Assembly: GCA_023667845.1 (NCBI GenBank) | Contig: JAMPIU010000144.1 | Location: 1 to 64,000, forward strand | Source: Dehalobacter sp. | GTDB lineage: Bacteria; Bacillota; Desulfitobacteriia; Desulfitobacteriales; Syntrophobotulaceae | Length of the DNA: 64,000 nt | Direction: 5' to 3' | Part shown: positions 1-7,932 of the stretch, in pieces | Position numbering within the stretch: the first letter of the stretch is position 1 | How the letters are laid out: each line of letters opens with the position of its first letter | Notes under the pieces: model-generated | What the model was told of the DNA's origin: nothing | The model's input: only the letters and a program-made list of their open reading frames with translations | The model's database searches: none | Position numbers and translations under genes: made by a program

Positions 1-88
<88 letters not shown>

Positions 89-92
89 AACG

Positions 93-121
93 AGAGACTA
101 CATCGAATGATGTAGTCTCTT
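93..121 (+). terminator. Terminator of the rRNA operon
   Basis: A perfect 12-bp stem, AGAGACTACATC (93-104) pairing with 109-120, closes a GAAT loop and ends in TCTCTT. It sits a few bases after the 5S end. An almost identical hairpin follows the second 5S-like unit (2764-2791). Confidence 0.8.
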
Positions 122-130
122 AACATTAAT

Positions 131-158
131 GGAGTACGCGTGTTCCAGTAGGAAGGTT
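131..158 (+). pseudogene. Left half of a degenerate 5S-like unit split by the IS66 element
   Basis: The segment GGAGTACGCGTGTTCC (131-146) and the bases up to 158 align with the start of a third unit at 2801 onward (GGAGTGAGGGTGTTCG). Removing the insertion sequence joins this half to 2703-2759, which carries the 3' part of 5S rRNA. The unit is too diverged to be a working 5S rRNA. Confidence 0.5.
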
Positions 159-185
159 GTAAGCGTCAAACAATAAAGTGTATAG
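159..185 (+). repeat. Left terminal inverted repeat of the IS66 element
   Basis: GTAAGCGTCAAACAATAAAG and the following GTGTATAG align with the reverse complement of 2676-2702 at most positions (shared GTAA, CGTC, AA, GTGTAT). The start at 159 is set by the first base of GTAAGCG. Confidence 0.75.
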
Positions 186-191
186 AAAAAA

Positions 192-222
192 AGCAAAACC
201 CAGTGTAAACTGAGGTTTTGCT
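192..222 (-). terminator. Terminator after tnpC
   Basis: AGCAAAACC (192-200) pairs with GGTTTTGCT (214-222). Read on the minus strand the hairpin is followed by a run of seven T. It lies directly after the tnpC stop codon. Confidence 0.8.
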
Positions 223-1758
223 CTATTTACAGATTTCCTGAACTTCCGGACTCCACGGCAGATAATCCTCAAGGATTTCAGGATACTGACCGAACTGTTC
301 ACCCGGTAGCCGGTTAAGAATATAGTAAAGATATTTGTAAGGACTTAGGCCATTGGCTTCAGCGCTTTCAATCATACTGTAAACGGCTGCGCTTGCCGCG
401 GCTCCTCTGGGACTTCCGCTGAACAGCCAGTTTTTGCGTCCAATAGTGAAGGGCCGAATACAGTTTTCTGCCAGGTTATTGGAAATACAGCAGTTACCGT
501 CTTCCAGATAATTCATCAGTTCTTGCTTTTGGTTTAAAGCATAATTTAAGGCCTTACTCAGTTTGGATTTGGGAAGAACTTTGTTTTCGACAGAATCAAT
601 CCATGCCCAAAAAGCATCCAATACTGGTTTTTCCTGTTTCAGACGTTCGAATTTGCGTTTTTCACTTGTCAGATTTTCAAGAGTACTTTCAATTTCAAAA
701 AGTTTGTTGCAATAAGTAATCCCCTGACCAGATAGCGTATCATCGGGACCACGGATGTCTTTAGGCAAAGCATCGACAAAATTTCTGCGAAGATGTGACC
801 AGCAAAGACAGCGTATGATGTTCTCGACCTTTTTGTAACCGGCGTAAGCATCCGAGTGAAGGTATCCCTTAAATCCCTCCAGAAATTTTTGTGGGTAAAT
901 TCCATTTCTTCCGGGCTCATACTCAAAGATCCGGATAGGATGCTCAGTATGCTTTCCGGTAGTGTATACCCACATGTAAGAATCACTTGTATTCTTGCGA
1001 CCTTCCTCATTCATCACCTGAACAGGAGTCTCATCAGCATGAATATATTTTTCTTTAAGGAGCTCTTGATGCATAACTTTTAGGATGGGGGTCAGCCAAT
1101 CGCGGGACGCAGCTATGATCCAGTTAGCCATGGTAGCGCGGCTTAAAGACAAACCGAGCGTCTTCCACTCTTTTTCCTGACGGTAAAGGGGAAGCGCGTT
1201 TACAAACTTCTGGTGCATGACCCAAGCCACTGTGGAAGGAGTCGCTAAGGAGTGCTGAATAACCGAATCAGGTATCGGGGATTTCTCCATGTAAGGCAGA
1301 CCATTTTTGCGGCAGCTGCGGCATTCGAAGGTCTCACGGTAAAGGTCAATTACCCTAAGCTTAGCCGGAATATATTCAACTTCTGTACGCACAAATTTTT
1401 CACCGACGGATTTAAGCGGGGTATTGCACGTTTCGCAAAAACGTTCATCTTCAACAAGGGTACAGAGCTTTTTTTCATGCGGCAGATTTTCTAAAAGTTC
1501 TTCCCGCCGGCCATTTACTTTCTTTCTCCGGTAACCCTCGACCTTTTTCAAGTCAGGTTCCTTGGACTTCGGATCGGTCTCGGTTTCCGCTTCATTAAAA
1601 AGAGACATCTGTCCTAAGGATAGAACGGATGTCTTCTCTGTGCTTCGGCCATAGAGTTTACGCGTTAGATGGTGTACGGTTTCCAGAAGGAGTCTATTTT
1701 CCTTCTCCAGTTCGGATATGCGATTTTCCAGCGTTTTGATCTGTTCAGCCGTACTCAT
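223..1758 (-). CDS. tnpC: IS66 family transposase (TnpC)
   Basis: Transposase of about 511 residues, full length for IS66 TnpC. The N-terminal ~45 residues form a leucine-zipper-like coiled coil (LENRISELEKENRLLLETV). Next comes a zinc-finger-like stretch with CETC (~110) and CRSC (~147). The DDE catalytic residues are visible: D in HADETP (~242), D in HSDAYAGY (~303) and E in NLAENCIRP (~431). The C-terminal RKNWLFSGSPRGA block is typical of the family. The ATG at 1758 is preferred to the TTG three bases upstream, but the weak AAGGA site does not decide between them. The gene is intact, so the element could still be active. Confidence 0.92.
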   Translation of the reverse strand: MSTAEQIKTLENRISELEKENRLLLETVHHLTRKLYGRSTEKTSVLSLGQMSLFNEAETETDPKSKEPDLKKVEGYRRKKVNGRREELLENLPHEKKLCTLVEDERFCETCNTPLKSVGEKFVRTEVEYIPAKLRVIDLYRETFECRSCRKNGLPYMEKSPIPDSVIQHSLATPSTVAWVMHQKFVNALPLYRQEKEWKTLGLSLSRATMANWIIAASRDWLTPILKVMHQELLKEKYIHADETPVQVMNEEGRKNTSDSYMWVYTTGKHTEHPIRIFEYEPGRNGIYPQKFLEGFKGYLHSDAYAGYKKVENIIRCLCWSHLRRNFVDALPKDIRGPDDTLSGQGITYCNKLFEIESTLENLTSEKRKFERLKQEKPVLDAFWAWIDSVENKVLPKSKLSKALNYALNQKQELMNYLEDGNCCISNNLAENCIRPFTIGRKNWLFSGSPRGAAASAAVYSMIESAEANGLSPYKYLYYILNRLPGEQFGQYPEILEDYLPWSPEVQEICK

Positions 1759-1860
1759 CAAATTACGATATCCTTTGCGTTTTTCGCTGCTTATATTTTA
1801 CCATAAAAATACCAAACAATCCAGCATTTATGCGGACTTTCGGCACTTTTCCCAAAGTTT

Positions 1861-2223
1861 TTACAGGGAAAAACACTTCTCTTTACCCAGTTTTTTTACG
1901 GCTTTTGGTTGATCAATGGACAGTCCTTCCATAAGCCAGCGAAACTCCTGGGAAGTGACGTTGCGGACTGCTTCGGAATTCTTCGGCCACCTGAATTTAC
2001 CGGCTTCCAGCCGCTTATATAATAATACGAAGCCATCGCCTTCCCAGTAGAGTGCTTTCAGTCGATCATGCCGGTGGCCGCAGAAGAGAAACAGACTGTT
2101 CTGGAATGGGTTTAGCTGAAAGTTCTGCTGGACTAAAGCGGCCAGCCCGTTAATGGATTTGCGCATGTCGGTATACCCGCAGGCGATATAGATTTTCTCT
2201 GCTTTGGAGATATCACCGAACAT
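1861..2223 (-). CDS. tnpB: IS66 family accessory protein TnpB (Orf2)
   Basis: 120 residues with the hallmark TnpB motifs: a CGYTDMRKSINGLAALV segment near residue 15, LFLFCGHRHDRLKALYWEGDG in the middle, and GFVLLYKRLEAGKFRWP. TnpB is required together with TnpA and TnpC for transposition of IS66 elements, but its biochemical role is not settled. It overlaps the end of tnpA by 11 bp, suggesting translational coupling. Length is normal for the family (~115-120 aa). Confidence 0.93.
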   Translation of the reverse strand: MFGDISKAEKIYIACGYTDMRKSINGLAALVQQNFQLNPFQNSLFLFCGHRHDRLKALYWEGDGFVLLYKRLEAGKFRWPKNSEAVRNVTSQEFRWLMEGLSIDQPKAVKKLGKEKCFSL

Positions 2224-2581
2224 TTTGGAGCGCCCTCAAGGTATTTTCTATTAAGGCAGGTGCTGCGCTGTTGTGGATTTCCAAGCTTACGGCACCCAAG
2301 CTCACAACAATATCTGCTGATGAGTCCTGACGTTTATGGTCAGCGTCGGCTACAGGAAACGCAATATTTACCGGCACGATTGGATTCTTTTCGGCATTCA
2401 GCGCGGGAAGGGCTTCGCAGGCTGCTTCACGGACACGTTTCAGCCAGTAGAAGTAAGTCGTCTCGCTTAAACCGTGCTCCGCACACCAGTCGGCAATTTT
2501 CTGCCCGCTGCTGCGGCATTCACGGATGCGCTGGGCCCACTGATTCAATCGATATTGTCGAGTGGCTTCTCTGCTATCCAT
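2213..2581 (-). CDS. tnpA: IS66 family accessory protein TnpA (Orf1)
   Basis: 122 residues with an N-terminal helix-turn-helix of the kind found in IS66 TnpA (QKIADWCAEHGLSETTYFYW, residues ~28-47), so it probably binds the element ends. The ATG at 2581 is chosen because AGGAGGAG lies six bases upstream; a GTG one codon earlier is less well placed. An 11-bp AT-rich hairpin (2597-2630) lies just upstream in the leader and could insulate the IS from outside transcription. Confidence 0.9.
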   Translation of the reverse strand: MDSREATRQYRLNQWAQRIRECRSSGQKIADWCAEHGLSETTYFYWLKRVREAACEALPALNAEKNPIVPVNIAFPVADADHKRQDSSADIVVSLGAVSLEIHNSAAPALIENTLRALQNVR

Positions 2582-2596
2582 CACTAACTCCTCCTT

Positions 2597-2630
2597 TTGG
2601 AGTTTTTAAAGTAAACTTGAAAAACTCCAA
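2597..2630 (-). promoter_or_regulatory. Hairpin in the leader of the IS66 transcription unit
   Basis: TTGGAGTTTTT (2597-2607) is perfectly complementary to AAAAACTCCAA (2620-2630) with a 12-base loop. It lies immediately before the ribosome binding site of tnpA. It may block translation of read-through transcripts or act as a terminator; only the structure is seen. Confidence 0.45.
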
Positions 2631-2675
2631 TAACTCTAGTTTAGAGGATATTATCTCACTGCTTTAGTGATGTTT

Positions 2676-2702
2676 CCATACACCGACTTATTAGACGGTT
2701 AC
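2676..2702 (-). repeat. Right terminal inverted repeat of the IS66 element
   Basis: Read on the minus strand it begins GTAACCGTCTAATAAG and continues to GTGTATGG, matching the left end with several mismatches. The outer boundary at 2702 is set by the terminal GTAAC. Confidence 0.75.
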
Positions 2703-2759
2703 GGTTGAGTATCCTCCTGGGCTGAAAATACTGTAAGGGAAGATAAGACGTTGCCAGGT
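2703..2759 (+). pseudogene. Right half of a degenerate 5S-like unit
   Basis: From 2713 the sequence CCTCCTGGGCTGAAAATACT and on to GTTGCCAGG matches the 3' half of the 5S gene at 42-87 with a few changes. The 5' half of a 5S gene is absent; the piece to the left of the IS (131-158) is its likely partner. Not expected to make functional 5S rRNA. Confidence 0.7.
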
Positions 2760-2763
2760 AATT

Positions 2764-2795
2764 AGAGACTACATCCAGTGATGTAGTCTCTTTAC
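2764..2795 (+). terminator. Terminator copy after the second 5S-like unit
   Basis: AGAGACTACATC (2764-2775) pairs with 2780-2791 around a CAGT loop and is followed by TTTAC. The stem is identical to that at 93-120, showing that gene end and terminator were duplicated together. Confidence 0.75.
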
Positions 2796-2796
2796 A

Positions 2797-2880
2797 TTAA
2801 TGGAGTGAGGGTGTTCGCCTAGAAAGTTTGAGGAACCTCCTGGAGCGACGATACGGAAAATAGGTCTAGGCAGATACAAA
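2797..2880 (+). pseudogene. Third, strongly diverged 5S-like unit
   Basis: ATTAATGGAGTGAGGGTGTTCG, then TTTGAG and CCTCCTGGAG (2836-2845) line up with the second unit (ATTAATGGAGTACGCGTGTTCC ... GTTGAG ... CCTCCTGGGC). The remainder, ending TAGGTCTAGGCAGAT, is only loosely 5S-like. Probably a decayed tandem copy. Confidence 0.4.
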
Positions 2881-2915
2881 TCTGACCGATTGGCGGACAA
2901 TAGGGGTATTATTAA

Positions 2916-3248
2916 TTAAGAACGGATAGTGACTGAGGTGCCAGTGGGGATAATTCTAGCGAGCTCTAAGACATCTTTATTAAGCATGCGGATACAGCCT
3001 TTAGAAACTTGTCGGCCAATTGACTGAGGATTATTTGTACCATGGATTCCATATCCAGGGATGCTGAGTCCAAGCCACATCACACCAAATACGCCTCCGG
3101 GATTTGGTACTTTACTAATGATTTCATAAGATCCGATTGGAGTAGGTGTCGCTGTTTTCCCGATACCAACCGGATAGGTCCTGATGATTTGACTGTTTTC
3201 GGACACATAAAGCTGACGTTTATTTAAAGAAAGCACAATCGAATACAT
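2916..3248 (-). CDS. L,D-transpeptidase, YkuD type
   Basis: 110 residues consisting of little more than a YkuD catalytic domain. The active-site motif is present near the C-terminus: HGTNNPQSIG followed by SKGCIRM, with catalytic Cys in KGCIRM and His in IHGTN. Such enzymes form 3-3 cross-links in peptidoglycan or act in spore cell walls. The N-terminal SLNKRQLYVSENSQIIRTYPVGIGK is the usual first strand pair of the fold. There is no signal peptide or LysM domain, unlike many exported members. The ATG at 3248 has AGGGG six bases upstream and is preferred to the GTG at 3257. Confidence 0.87.
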   Translation of the reverse strand: MYSIVLSLNKRQLYVSENSQIIRTYPVGIGKTATPTPIGSYEIISKVPNPGGVFGVMWLGLSIPGYGIHGTNNPQSIGRQVSKGCIRMLNKDVLELARIIPTGTSVTIRS

Positions 3249-3407
3249 GTTAATCACCCCTGTTTATACTATTTGCCAGGTCTTTGTTTGGTTAAAAATT
3301 TAATAAAATATATGGACTAATTTCAAAAAAAGTAGTATGGAATATAATGGGAATATAAAATCTAAATCTACTTTGTTTAAAAAATTTATACGAGGAGGTA
3401 ACAAAAA

Positions 3408-3575
3408 ATGCACCTTTTTGGAAAAGGCTTTTATTCGTATGCATGTACGTGTTATTATCCAGTAATTTGCTTTCCGACTATGCCCTGCTGTAATGTTCCT
3501 TATCAGCAAAAGACAGTACAATACCAACAAACAGAGCAATATCAACAGACGCGATTTACTGGTGGCAAAGGTTAA
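3408..3575 (+). CDS. Small Cys- and Gln-rich protein, possibly a spore coat component
   Basis: A 55-codon frame that starts MHLFGKGFYSYACTCYYPV. It holds five cysteines in its first half (two of them adjacent, in MPCCNVPY) and a Gln/Tyr/Thr-rich tail (VQYQQTEQYQQTRF). A very good ribosome binding site, GAGGAGGT, ends eight bases before the ATG, and a clear terminator follows the stop, so the gene is probably real. Composition resembles small spore coat proteins of Firmicutes, but I do not recognise a family; the coat assignment is a guess from composition only. Confidence 0.62.
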   Translation: MHLFGKGFYSYACTCYYPVICFPTMPCCNVPYQQKTVQYQQTEQYQQTRFTGGKG

Positions 3576-3588
3576 TTAAGAAATGAGG

Positions 3589-3616
3589 ACAGAGCATCAA
3601 TGGGTGCTCTGTTTCT
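3589..3616 (+). terminator. Terminator after the small Cys/Gln-rich gene
   Basis: ACAGAGCA (3589-3596) pairs with TGCTCTGT (3605-3612) and runs into TTTCTT. It starts 14 bases after the stop codon. Confidence 0.8.
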
Positions 3617-3677
3617 TATGTATAGAGGGGGTTTATCTGCACAATTGGATGGAGAAAAATGAAGATTATCTATCCAC

Positions 3678-3706
3678 TTGACAAATCATCCCGGATACAT
3701 TACTAT
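3678..3706 (+). promoter_or_regulatory. SigmaA-type promoter of the serine operon
   Basis: TTGACA (3678-3683), a 17-base spacer, then TACTAT (3701-3706). It lies about 25 bases before the T-box leader starts, as expected for serC-serA transcription. Confidence 0.72.
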
Positions 3707-3730
3707 ATTGAAAATAACCTATATGCTCAA

Positions 3731-4053
3731 ACACGATGAGAGGAAAGTCTGATTTAAATGTTGTTCAGAGAGCTGATGGCCGGTGCAAGTCAGCCAACAT
3801 GTAATGAGATTCCATCCTGGAGTGGCCGATGATGAATTGTGCGGGTTCCGCCCGATATCGCGGACATAAGTTGGCCGATTTGGCAACATGGGTGGCAACG
3901 CGGGAATACCTCTCGTCCCTGATTTTGGGATTAGAGGTTTTATTTATGTATTTCTGCAGATGAAAGACGTTGTCACTTTATGAAGAAATGGCTAAAACTT
4001 GGGTGGCACCGCGGAATATCCGCCCCAACACTGGGGTGGATTTTGCTTTTTTT
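3731..4053 (+). promoter_or_regulatory. Serine T-box leader with two antiterminator/terminator modules
   Basis: Stem I has the GATGAGAGGAAAGT start and the CAGAGAGCTGATGG distal motif. A TCC triplet at 3811-3813, in the position of the specifier and followed by A, would read tRNA-Ser. The first T-box sequence (TGGGTGGCAACGCG, 3889-3902) is followed by a terminator (ACCTCT 3908-3913 with AGAGGT 3933-3938, then T-rich). A second T-box sequence (TTGGGTGGCACCGCGG, 3999-4014) has its own terminator (4018-4041 plus T run) but no second stem I. Uncharged tRNA-Ser should switch on serC-serA. The doubled decision module is unusual. Confidence 0.88.
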
Positions 4054-4110
4054 CATAGCGCTATACAAAAGTGAAAGAATACTAATATGATAATGGAGGA
4101 GGAATTTACA

Positions 4111-5193
4111 ATGACAAGAGTATTTAATTTTTCTGCAGGACCGGCAGTATTGCCTGAAGAAGTTCTCAAAGAAGCTGCTGAGGAAATGCTGGATTATGAT
4201 GTCACGGGGATGTCCGTGATGGAAATGAGCCATCGCTCCAAAGCTTTTGAAAAAATTATTGGTGATGCGGAGCAGGATCTTAGAGATTTGCTAAATATCC
4301 CAGATAATTATAAGGTACTATTCCTGCAAGGCGGTGCATCACAACAGTTTGCCATGGTCCCAATGAATTTAATGAAGAACAGGGTTGCCGATTACCTTAA
4401 CACCGGACAGTGGGCTAAAAAAGCAATTCAGGAAGGAAAGATCTACGGTAAAATTAATGTCCTTGCTTCCTCAGAAGACAAAACATATACGTATATTCCT
4501 GATCTGAAAGATCTGAAGATCTCCGAGGACGCCGACTATGTATACATTTGCCATAATAACACCATCTACGGAACAAGGTTTGCAGAACTGCCCAAAACCG
4601 GTGACAAAATTTTGGTTGCGGACATGTCTTCGGATTTTTTGTCTGAACCTGTAGATGTAAGCAAATATGGTTTGATCTTTGCCGGGGCTCAAAAAAATGT
4701 CGGCCCGGCCGGTGTTGTCGTCGTCATTATCCGGGAAGACTTGATTACTGATGATGTGCTGCCGGGAACGCCTACCATGTTGAAATACAAAACACAGGCA
4801 GACAACAAGTCGCTCTATAACACACCGCCGGCCTATGGCATTTATATTTGCAGCAAAGTATTTAAATGGCTGAAAAAACTTGGCGGACTCGAAGTCATGA
4901 AAAGAATCAATGAGGAAAAAGCCGCAATCTTATATGACTATCTTGATTCCAGCAGAATGTTTAAAGGAACAGTGGTTAAGAAAGACCGTTCACTGATGAA
5001 TGTGCCGTTTGTAACCGGATCAGAAGAACTGGACAAGAAATTTACCAAAGAAGCCAAAGAGGCCGGCTTGGTGAATTTAGAAGGTCATCGCTCAGTCGGA
5101 GGAATGAGAGCGAGCATTTACAATGCGATGCCCATGGAAGGCGTGAAGGCGTTAGTCGCATTCATGAAGAAATTTGAAGAAGAAAACATCTGA
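4111..5193 (+). CDS. serC: Phosphoserine aminotransferase
   Basis: 360 residues, the usual SerC length. This PLP enzyme converts 3-phosphohydroxypyruvate and glutamate to phosphoserine. The N-terminal FNFSAGPAVLPEEVLKEA is the family signature, QGGASQQFAMVP binds the cofactor phosphate, and the PLP lysine is in FAGAQKNVGPAG. The C-terminal GHRSVGGMRASIYNA block is also diagnostic. The ATG at 4111 is used because GGAGGAGG lies eight bases upstream; the longer frame from 4087 would put the ribosome site inside the gene. It is first in the T-box-controlled operon with serA. Confidence 0.97.
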   Translation: MTRVFNFSAGPAVLPEEVLKEAAEEMLDYDVTGMSVMEMSHRSKAFEKIIGDAEQDLRDLLNIPDNYKVLFLQGGASQQFAMVPMNLMKNRVADYLNTGQWAKKAIQEGKIYGKINVLASSEDKTYTYIPDLKDLKISEDADYVYICHNNTIYGTRFAELPKTGDKILVADMSSDFLSEPVDVSKYGLIFAGAQKNVGPAGVVVVIIREDLITDDVLPGTPTMLKYKTQADNKSLYNTPPAYGIYICSKVFKWLKKLGGLEVMKRINEEKAAILYDYLDSSRMFKGTVVKKDRSLMNVPFVTGSEELDKKFTKEAKEAGLVNLEGHRSVGGMRASIYNAMPMEGVKALVAFMKKFEEENI

Positions 5194-5238
5194 GAAAGAA
5201 AATCATCTTTATACAATCAGGAGTAAAGGAGTGTCTGT

Positions 5239-6402
5239 ATGTTTAAAATCAATTGTTTAAATCCGATTGCTAGGATTGGGCTGGACAATTTCTCGGACGA
5301 ATATGCTATTACGGATAACTATGAAGAGGCGGATGCCATTCTGGTCAGAAGTGCCAGTGTTCATGAACTGAACCTGCCGGATTCTCTGCAGGCAATTGCC
5401 CGGGCCGGAGCAGGAGTGAACAATATACCGCTTGATAAATGCGCTGAAAAAGGGATTGTTGTTTTTAATACACCGGGGGCTAATGCCAATGGTGTTAAGG
5501 AATTGGTACTTGCCGGACTGTTTCTGGCATCCCGTGACATTATCGACGGCGTAAACTGGGTAAATACTGTTAAAGATGATCCGGTTATTGCTAAACTTGT
5601 TGAGAAAAATAAGGCCAAGTATGCAGGTATTGAAATCAGCGGCAAGAAACTTGGTGTAATCGGGCTTGGAGCGATTGGGGTTCTCGTAGCGAATGCGGCG
5701 ATGAAACTTGGCATGGAAGTATATGGGTATGATCCGTTCATTTCTGTCCGCTCAGCCTGGCATTTGTCTAAATATATCAAGCCCAGCAAATCCTTGGCGG
5801 AGATTTATAAAGAATGTGATTTCATCAGCATCCATGTACCTTTGTCCGATGCAACTCAAGGGATGCTGAATGAAGAAGCCTTCAAGATGATGAAGAACGG
5901 CGTCCGCATTCTAAATTTCTCGCGCGATTCTTTAGTCAATGAAGAAGATATGATTGCAGCACTAAAAGTTGGCAAGGTATTCAAATATGTTACCGACTTT
6001 CCTACTCCTAAAATGGCGCCCCTAAATGAAGTCATTGCTATTCCGCACCTGGGAGCTTCCACCTGTGAATCAGAGGATAATTGTGCGGTGATGGCTGTCA
6101 GCCAGCTCATGGATTATCTTGAAAACGGCACGATCAGAAACTCCGTGAACTATCCCGACTGTGACAACGGTTATCCGGATAATGCCGGCCGTCTCGCGAT
6201 TCATCACAAAAATATCCCGAATATGATTGGTCAGTTCACTTCGGCCCTGGCTCAGGAGAATATTAATATCTCTGATATGATTAATAAAAGCAAAGGCCAG
6301 TATGCCTATACCTTGGTTGATATTGAGGCACCATCCACACCGGAAATAAAGCAGAAAATTGAAGCGATTGAAGGAGTCTACAGAGTCAAAATCGTAAAAT
6401 AA
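5239..6402 (+). CDS. serA: D-3-phosphoglycerate dehydrogenase, short ACT-domain form
   Basis: 387 residues. It oxidises 3-phosphoglycerate to 3-phosphohydroxypyruvate with NAD, the first step of serine synthesis. The NAD-binding fold carries GLGAIGVLVANAAMKLGMEV (~residue 141 on) and the catalytic His is in IAIPHLGAST (~272). A C-terminal ACT domain (about 315-387, NMIGQFTSALAQENINISD) probably gives feedback control by serine. It lacks the extra ASB domain of the ~525-residue Bacillus type. Starts 46 bp after serC with AGGAGTAAAGGAG before the ATG. Confidence 0.95.
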   Translation: MFKINCLNPIARIGLDNFSDEYAITDNYEEADAILVRSASVHELNLPDSLQAIARAGAGVNNIPLDKCAEKGIVVFNTPGANANGVKELVLAGLFLASRDIIDGVNWVNTVKDDPVIAKLVEKNKAKYAGIEISGKKLGVIGLGAIGVLVANAAMKLGMEVYGYDPFISVRSAWHLSKYIKPSKSLAEIYKECDFISIHVPLSDATQGMLNEEAFKMMKNGVRILNFSRDSLVNEEDMIAALKVGKVFKYVTDFPTPKMAPLNEVIAIPHLGASTCESEDNCAVMAVSQLMDYLENGTIRNSVNYPDCDNGYPDNAGRLAIHHKNIPNMIGQFTSALAQENINISDMINKSKGQYAYTLVDIEAPSTPEIKQKIEAIEGVYRVKIVK

Positions 6403-6447
6403 TGAAAGTTGATATTGTTGATATTGTTGGTATTGGGAGGGTTGGAT

Positions 6448-7686
6448 TTGGCTACGATCAGACCGTTTAAAGCGCTGCGGCCGAGGGAAGAACTTGCTGC
6501 GAAAGTCGCGGCACTTCCTTATGATGTCTATAACCGCGAAGAAGCATTAGCTGAAGTAAGAAAAGAACCGTTGTCGTTTTTGCAGATTGACCGGGCAGAG
6601 ACCCAGTTCGCTCCTGAGGTCAGTCCTTATGATACCCGGGTCTATGAGAGAGCGAGAGACAGTCTGCAGGAAATGATCCAAAACGGCGTTTTTGTCAGGG
6701 AGGATAGACCCTGCTATTATGTGTATGAACTGGTGATGGATGGCCGTTCCCAGACGGGCCTGGTCGGTTGTGCCGCGATTGATGATTACCTGAACAATGT
6801 TATCAAAAAACATGAAAAAACCAGAGAAGATAAGGAAATTGACAGAATCAATCATGTCGACATTTGCAAGGCCCAGACCGGCCCGATCTTTTTGGCTTAT
6901 CGGTCTCAACAGGGAATTAATGAGGTTGTCAGCCGAATTAAACAAGAAAGCCCCCTCTATGATTTCACTGCTCCGGACGGAATCAGACATACCGTTTGGA
7001 AAATAGACGGGGATCATGATTTGGCTGCGATCTATTCCGGATTTCAAAATACCCGGAGCATCTATATTGCGGATGGACACCACAGAGCGGCTTCGGCGGT
7101 AAAAGTAGGCTTGCGCAGAAGAGACGCCCATCCCGGTTTTAACGGAGAGGAAGAATTCAACTATTTTCTTTCTGTCCTTTTCCCGCACGATCAACTGATG
7201 ATCCTGGATTACAATAGAGTGGTCAAAGATCTTAATGGTTATCAGAAAGATGCCCTGCTGAATGAAATAGAAAAAGCATTTATTGTAACCAAAATGGGGG
7301 CTGAACCCTATAAACCTCAGAAAAAAGCGGTCTTTGGCATGTATTTGGAAGAATCATGGTATAAACTGGAGGCTAGGGATGAGATTCTTTGCGATGATCC
7401 TGTGGAAGGCTTGGATGTTTCACTGCTGCAAAATTATCTCTTAACACCGATCCTGGATATCAAAGATGTCAGAACGGATAAACGAATCGATTTTGTCGGT
7501 GGTATACGTGGCCTGAAGGAACTGGAAAAGCGGGTGGCCAGTGATATGAAACTTGCTTTTTCGATGTATCCGACATCGATTGATGAACTTTTTGCCGTAT
7601 CTGATGCAGATAAGCTTATGCCACCCAAATCTACCTGGTTTGAACCCAAACTGAGAAGCGGACTGCTTATTCACGAACTGGAATAG
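6448..7686 (+). CDS. DUF1015 family protein of the serine operon
   Basis: 412 residues. The N-terminus ATIRPFKALRPREELA and the internal IADGHHRAASAV motif identify the DUF1015 family, widespread in anaerobes and often next to serA/serC. Its biochemical role is not known to me; the DGHHR motif looks like a nucleotide or metal site, and linkage suggests a role in serine or phosphohydroxypyruvate metabolism. Start: a TTG at 6448 with GGGAGG six bases upstream. The sequence between serA and this start contains a repeated GTTGATATT run. Last gene of the operon before a long palindrome. Confidence 0.85.
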   Translation: MATIRPFKALRPREELAAKVAALPYDVYNREEALAEVRKEPLSFLQIDRAETQFAPEVSPYDTRVYERARDSLQEMIQNGVFVREDRPCYYVYELVMDGRSQTGLVGCAAIDDYLNNVIKKHEKTREDKEIDRINHVDICKAQTGPIFLAYRSQQGINEVVSRIKQESPLYDFTAPDGIRHTVWKIDGDHDLAAIYSGFQNTRSIYIADGHHRAASAVKVGLRRRDAHPGFNGEEEFNYFLSVLFPHDQLMILDYNRVVKDLNGYQKDALLNEIEKAFIVTKMGAEPYKPQKKAVFGMYLEESWYKLEARDEILCDDPVEGLDVSLLQNYLLTPILDIKDVRTDKRIDFVGGIRGLKELEKRVASDMKLAFSMYPTSIDELFAVSDADKLMPPKSTWFEPKLRSGLLIHELE

Positions 7687-7697
7687 GGCTGACTTGC

Positions 7698-7723
7698 AAC
7701 CCGGTATAGTACTATACCGGGTT
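7698..7723. terminator. Perfect 26-bp palindrome after the serine operon
   Basis: AACCCGGTATAGT followed by its exact reverse complement. It starts 12 bases after the DUF1015 stop codon. It can form a strong hairpin, but there is no T tract, so it may be a processing or weak termination site rather than a classical terminator. Confidence 0.55.
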
Positions 7724-7786
7724 AACATCTGGTTTGCCGTGAAAAATATTTTTGAGCCATACACATAGGATGATAGTGTTTGTTTC

Positions 7787-7930
7787 ATGATAAAGTCAGA
7801 TGATATTTTAATAGTTAATGAGGCACTGGAAAATATTATTTATATGTTGACGAATTATCCCAAGAAAATCCGTCTAAATAATAGGGCGGTTGTTTATTCT
7901 ATGAGTGAAAGCATGAGTGATCGGAGGTAA
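7787..7930 (+). CDS. Possible small protein ahead of the M20 peptidase
   Basis: A 47-codon frame starting MIKSDDILIVNEALENIIYM. It looks like a soluble helical peptide, and its stop codon falls inside the GGAGGT ribosome site of the next gene, hinting at translational coupling. The only ribosome site is a distant AGGA (7767-7770). No family recognised; it could be a remnant. Confidence 0.33.
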   Translation: MIKSDDILIVNEALENIIYMLTNYPKKIRLNNRAVVYSMSESMSDRR

Positions 7931-7932
7931 CT

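Larger units (their letters stand above)
159..2702. mobile_element. Complete IS66-family insertion sequence
   Basis: A 2544-bp element bounded by imperfect terminal inverted repeats that begin GTAAGCGTC on the left and GTAACCGTC on the right, the GTAA start typical of IS66. It carries the three usual genes tnpA, tnpB and tnpC, all on the minus strand and all open. The flanks share only GGTT (155-158 and 2703-2706); the 8-bp target duplication usual for IS66 is not seen. The insertion splits a 5S-like unit. Confidence 0.9.

Noticed and set aside
669-1010. Second gene inside tnpC and similar overlapping frames elsewhere
   Set aside because: These are shadows of real genes in other frames, with no ribosome sites or family motifs.
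151-2710. 8-bp target-site duplication of the IS66 element
   Set aside because: Flanks GGAAGGTT and GGTTGAGT share only four bases, so a normal duplication cannot be claimed.
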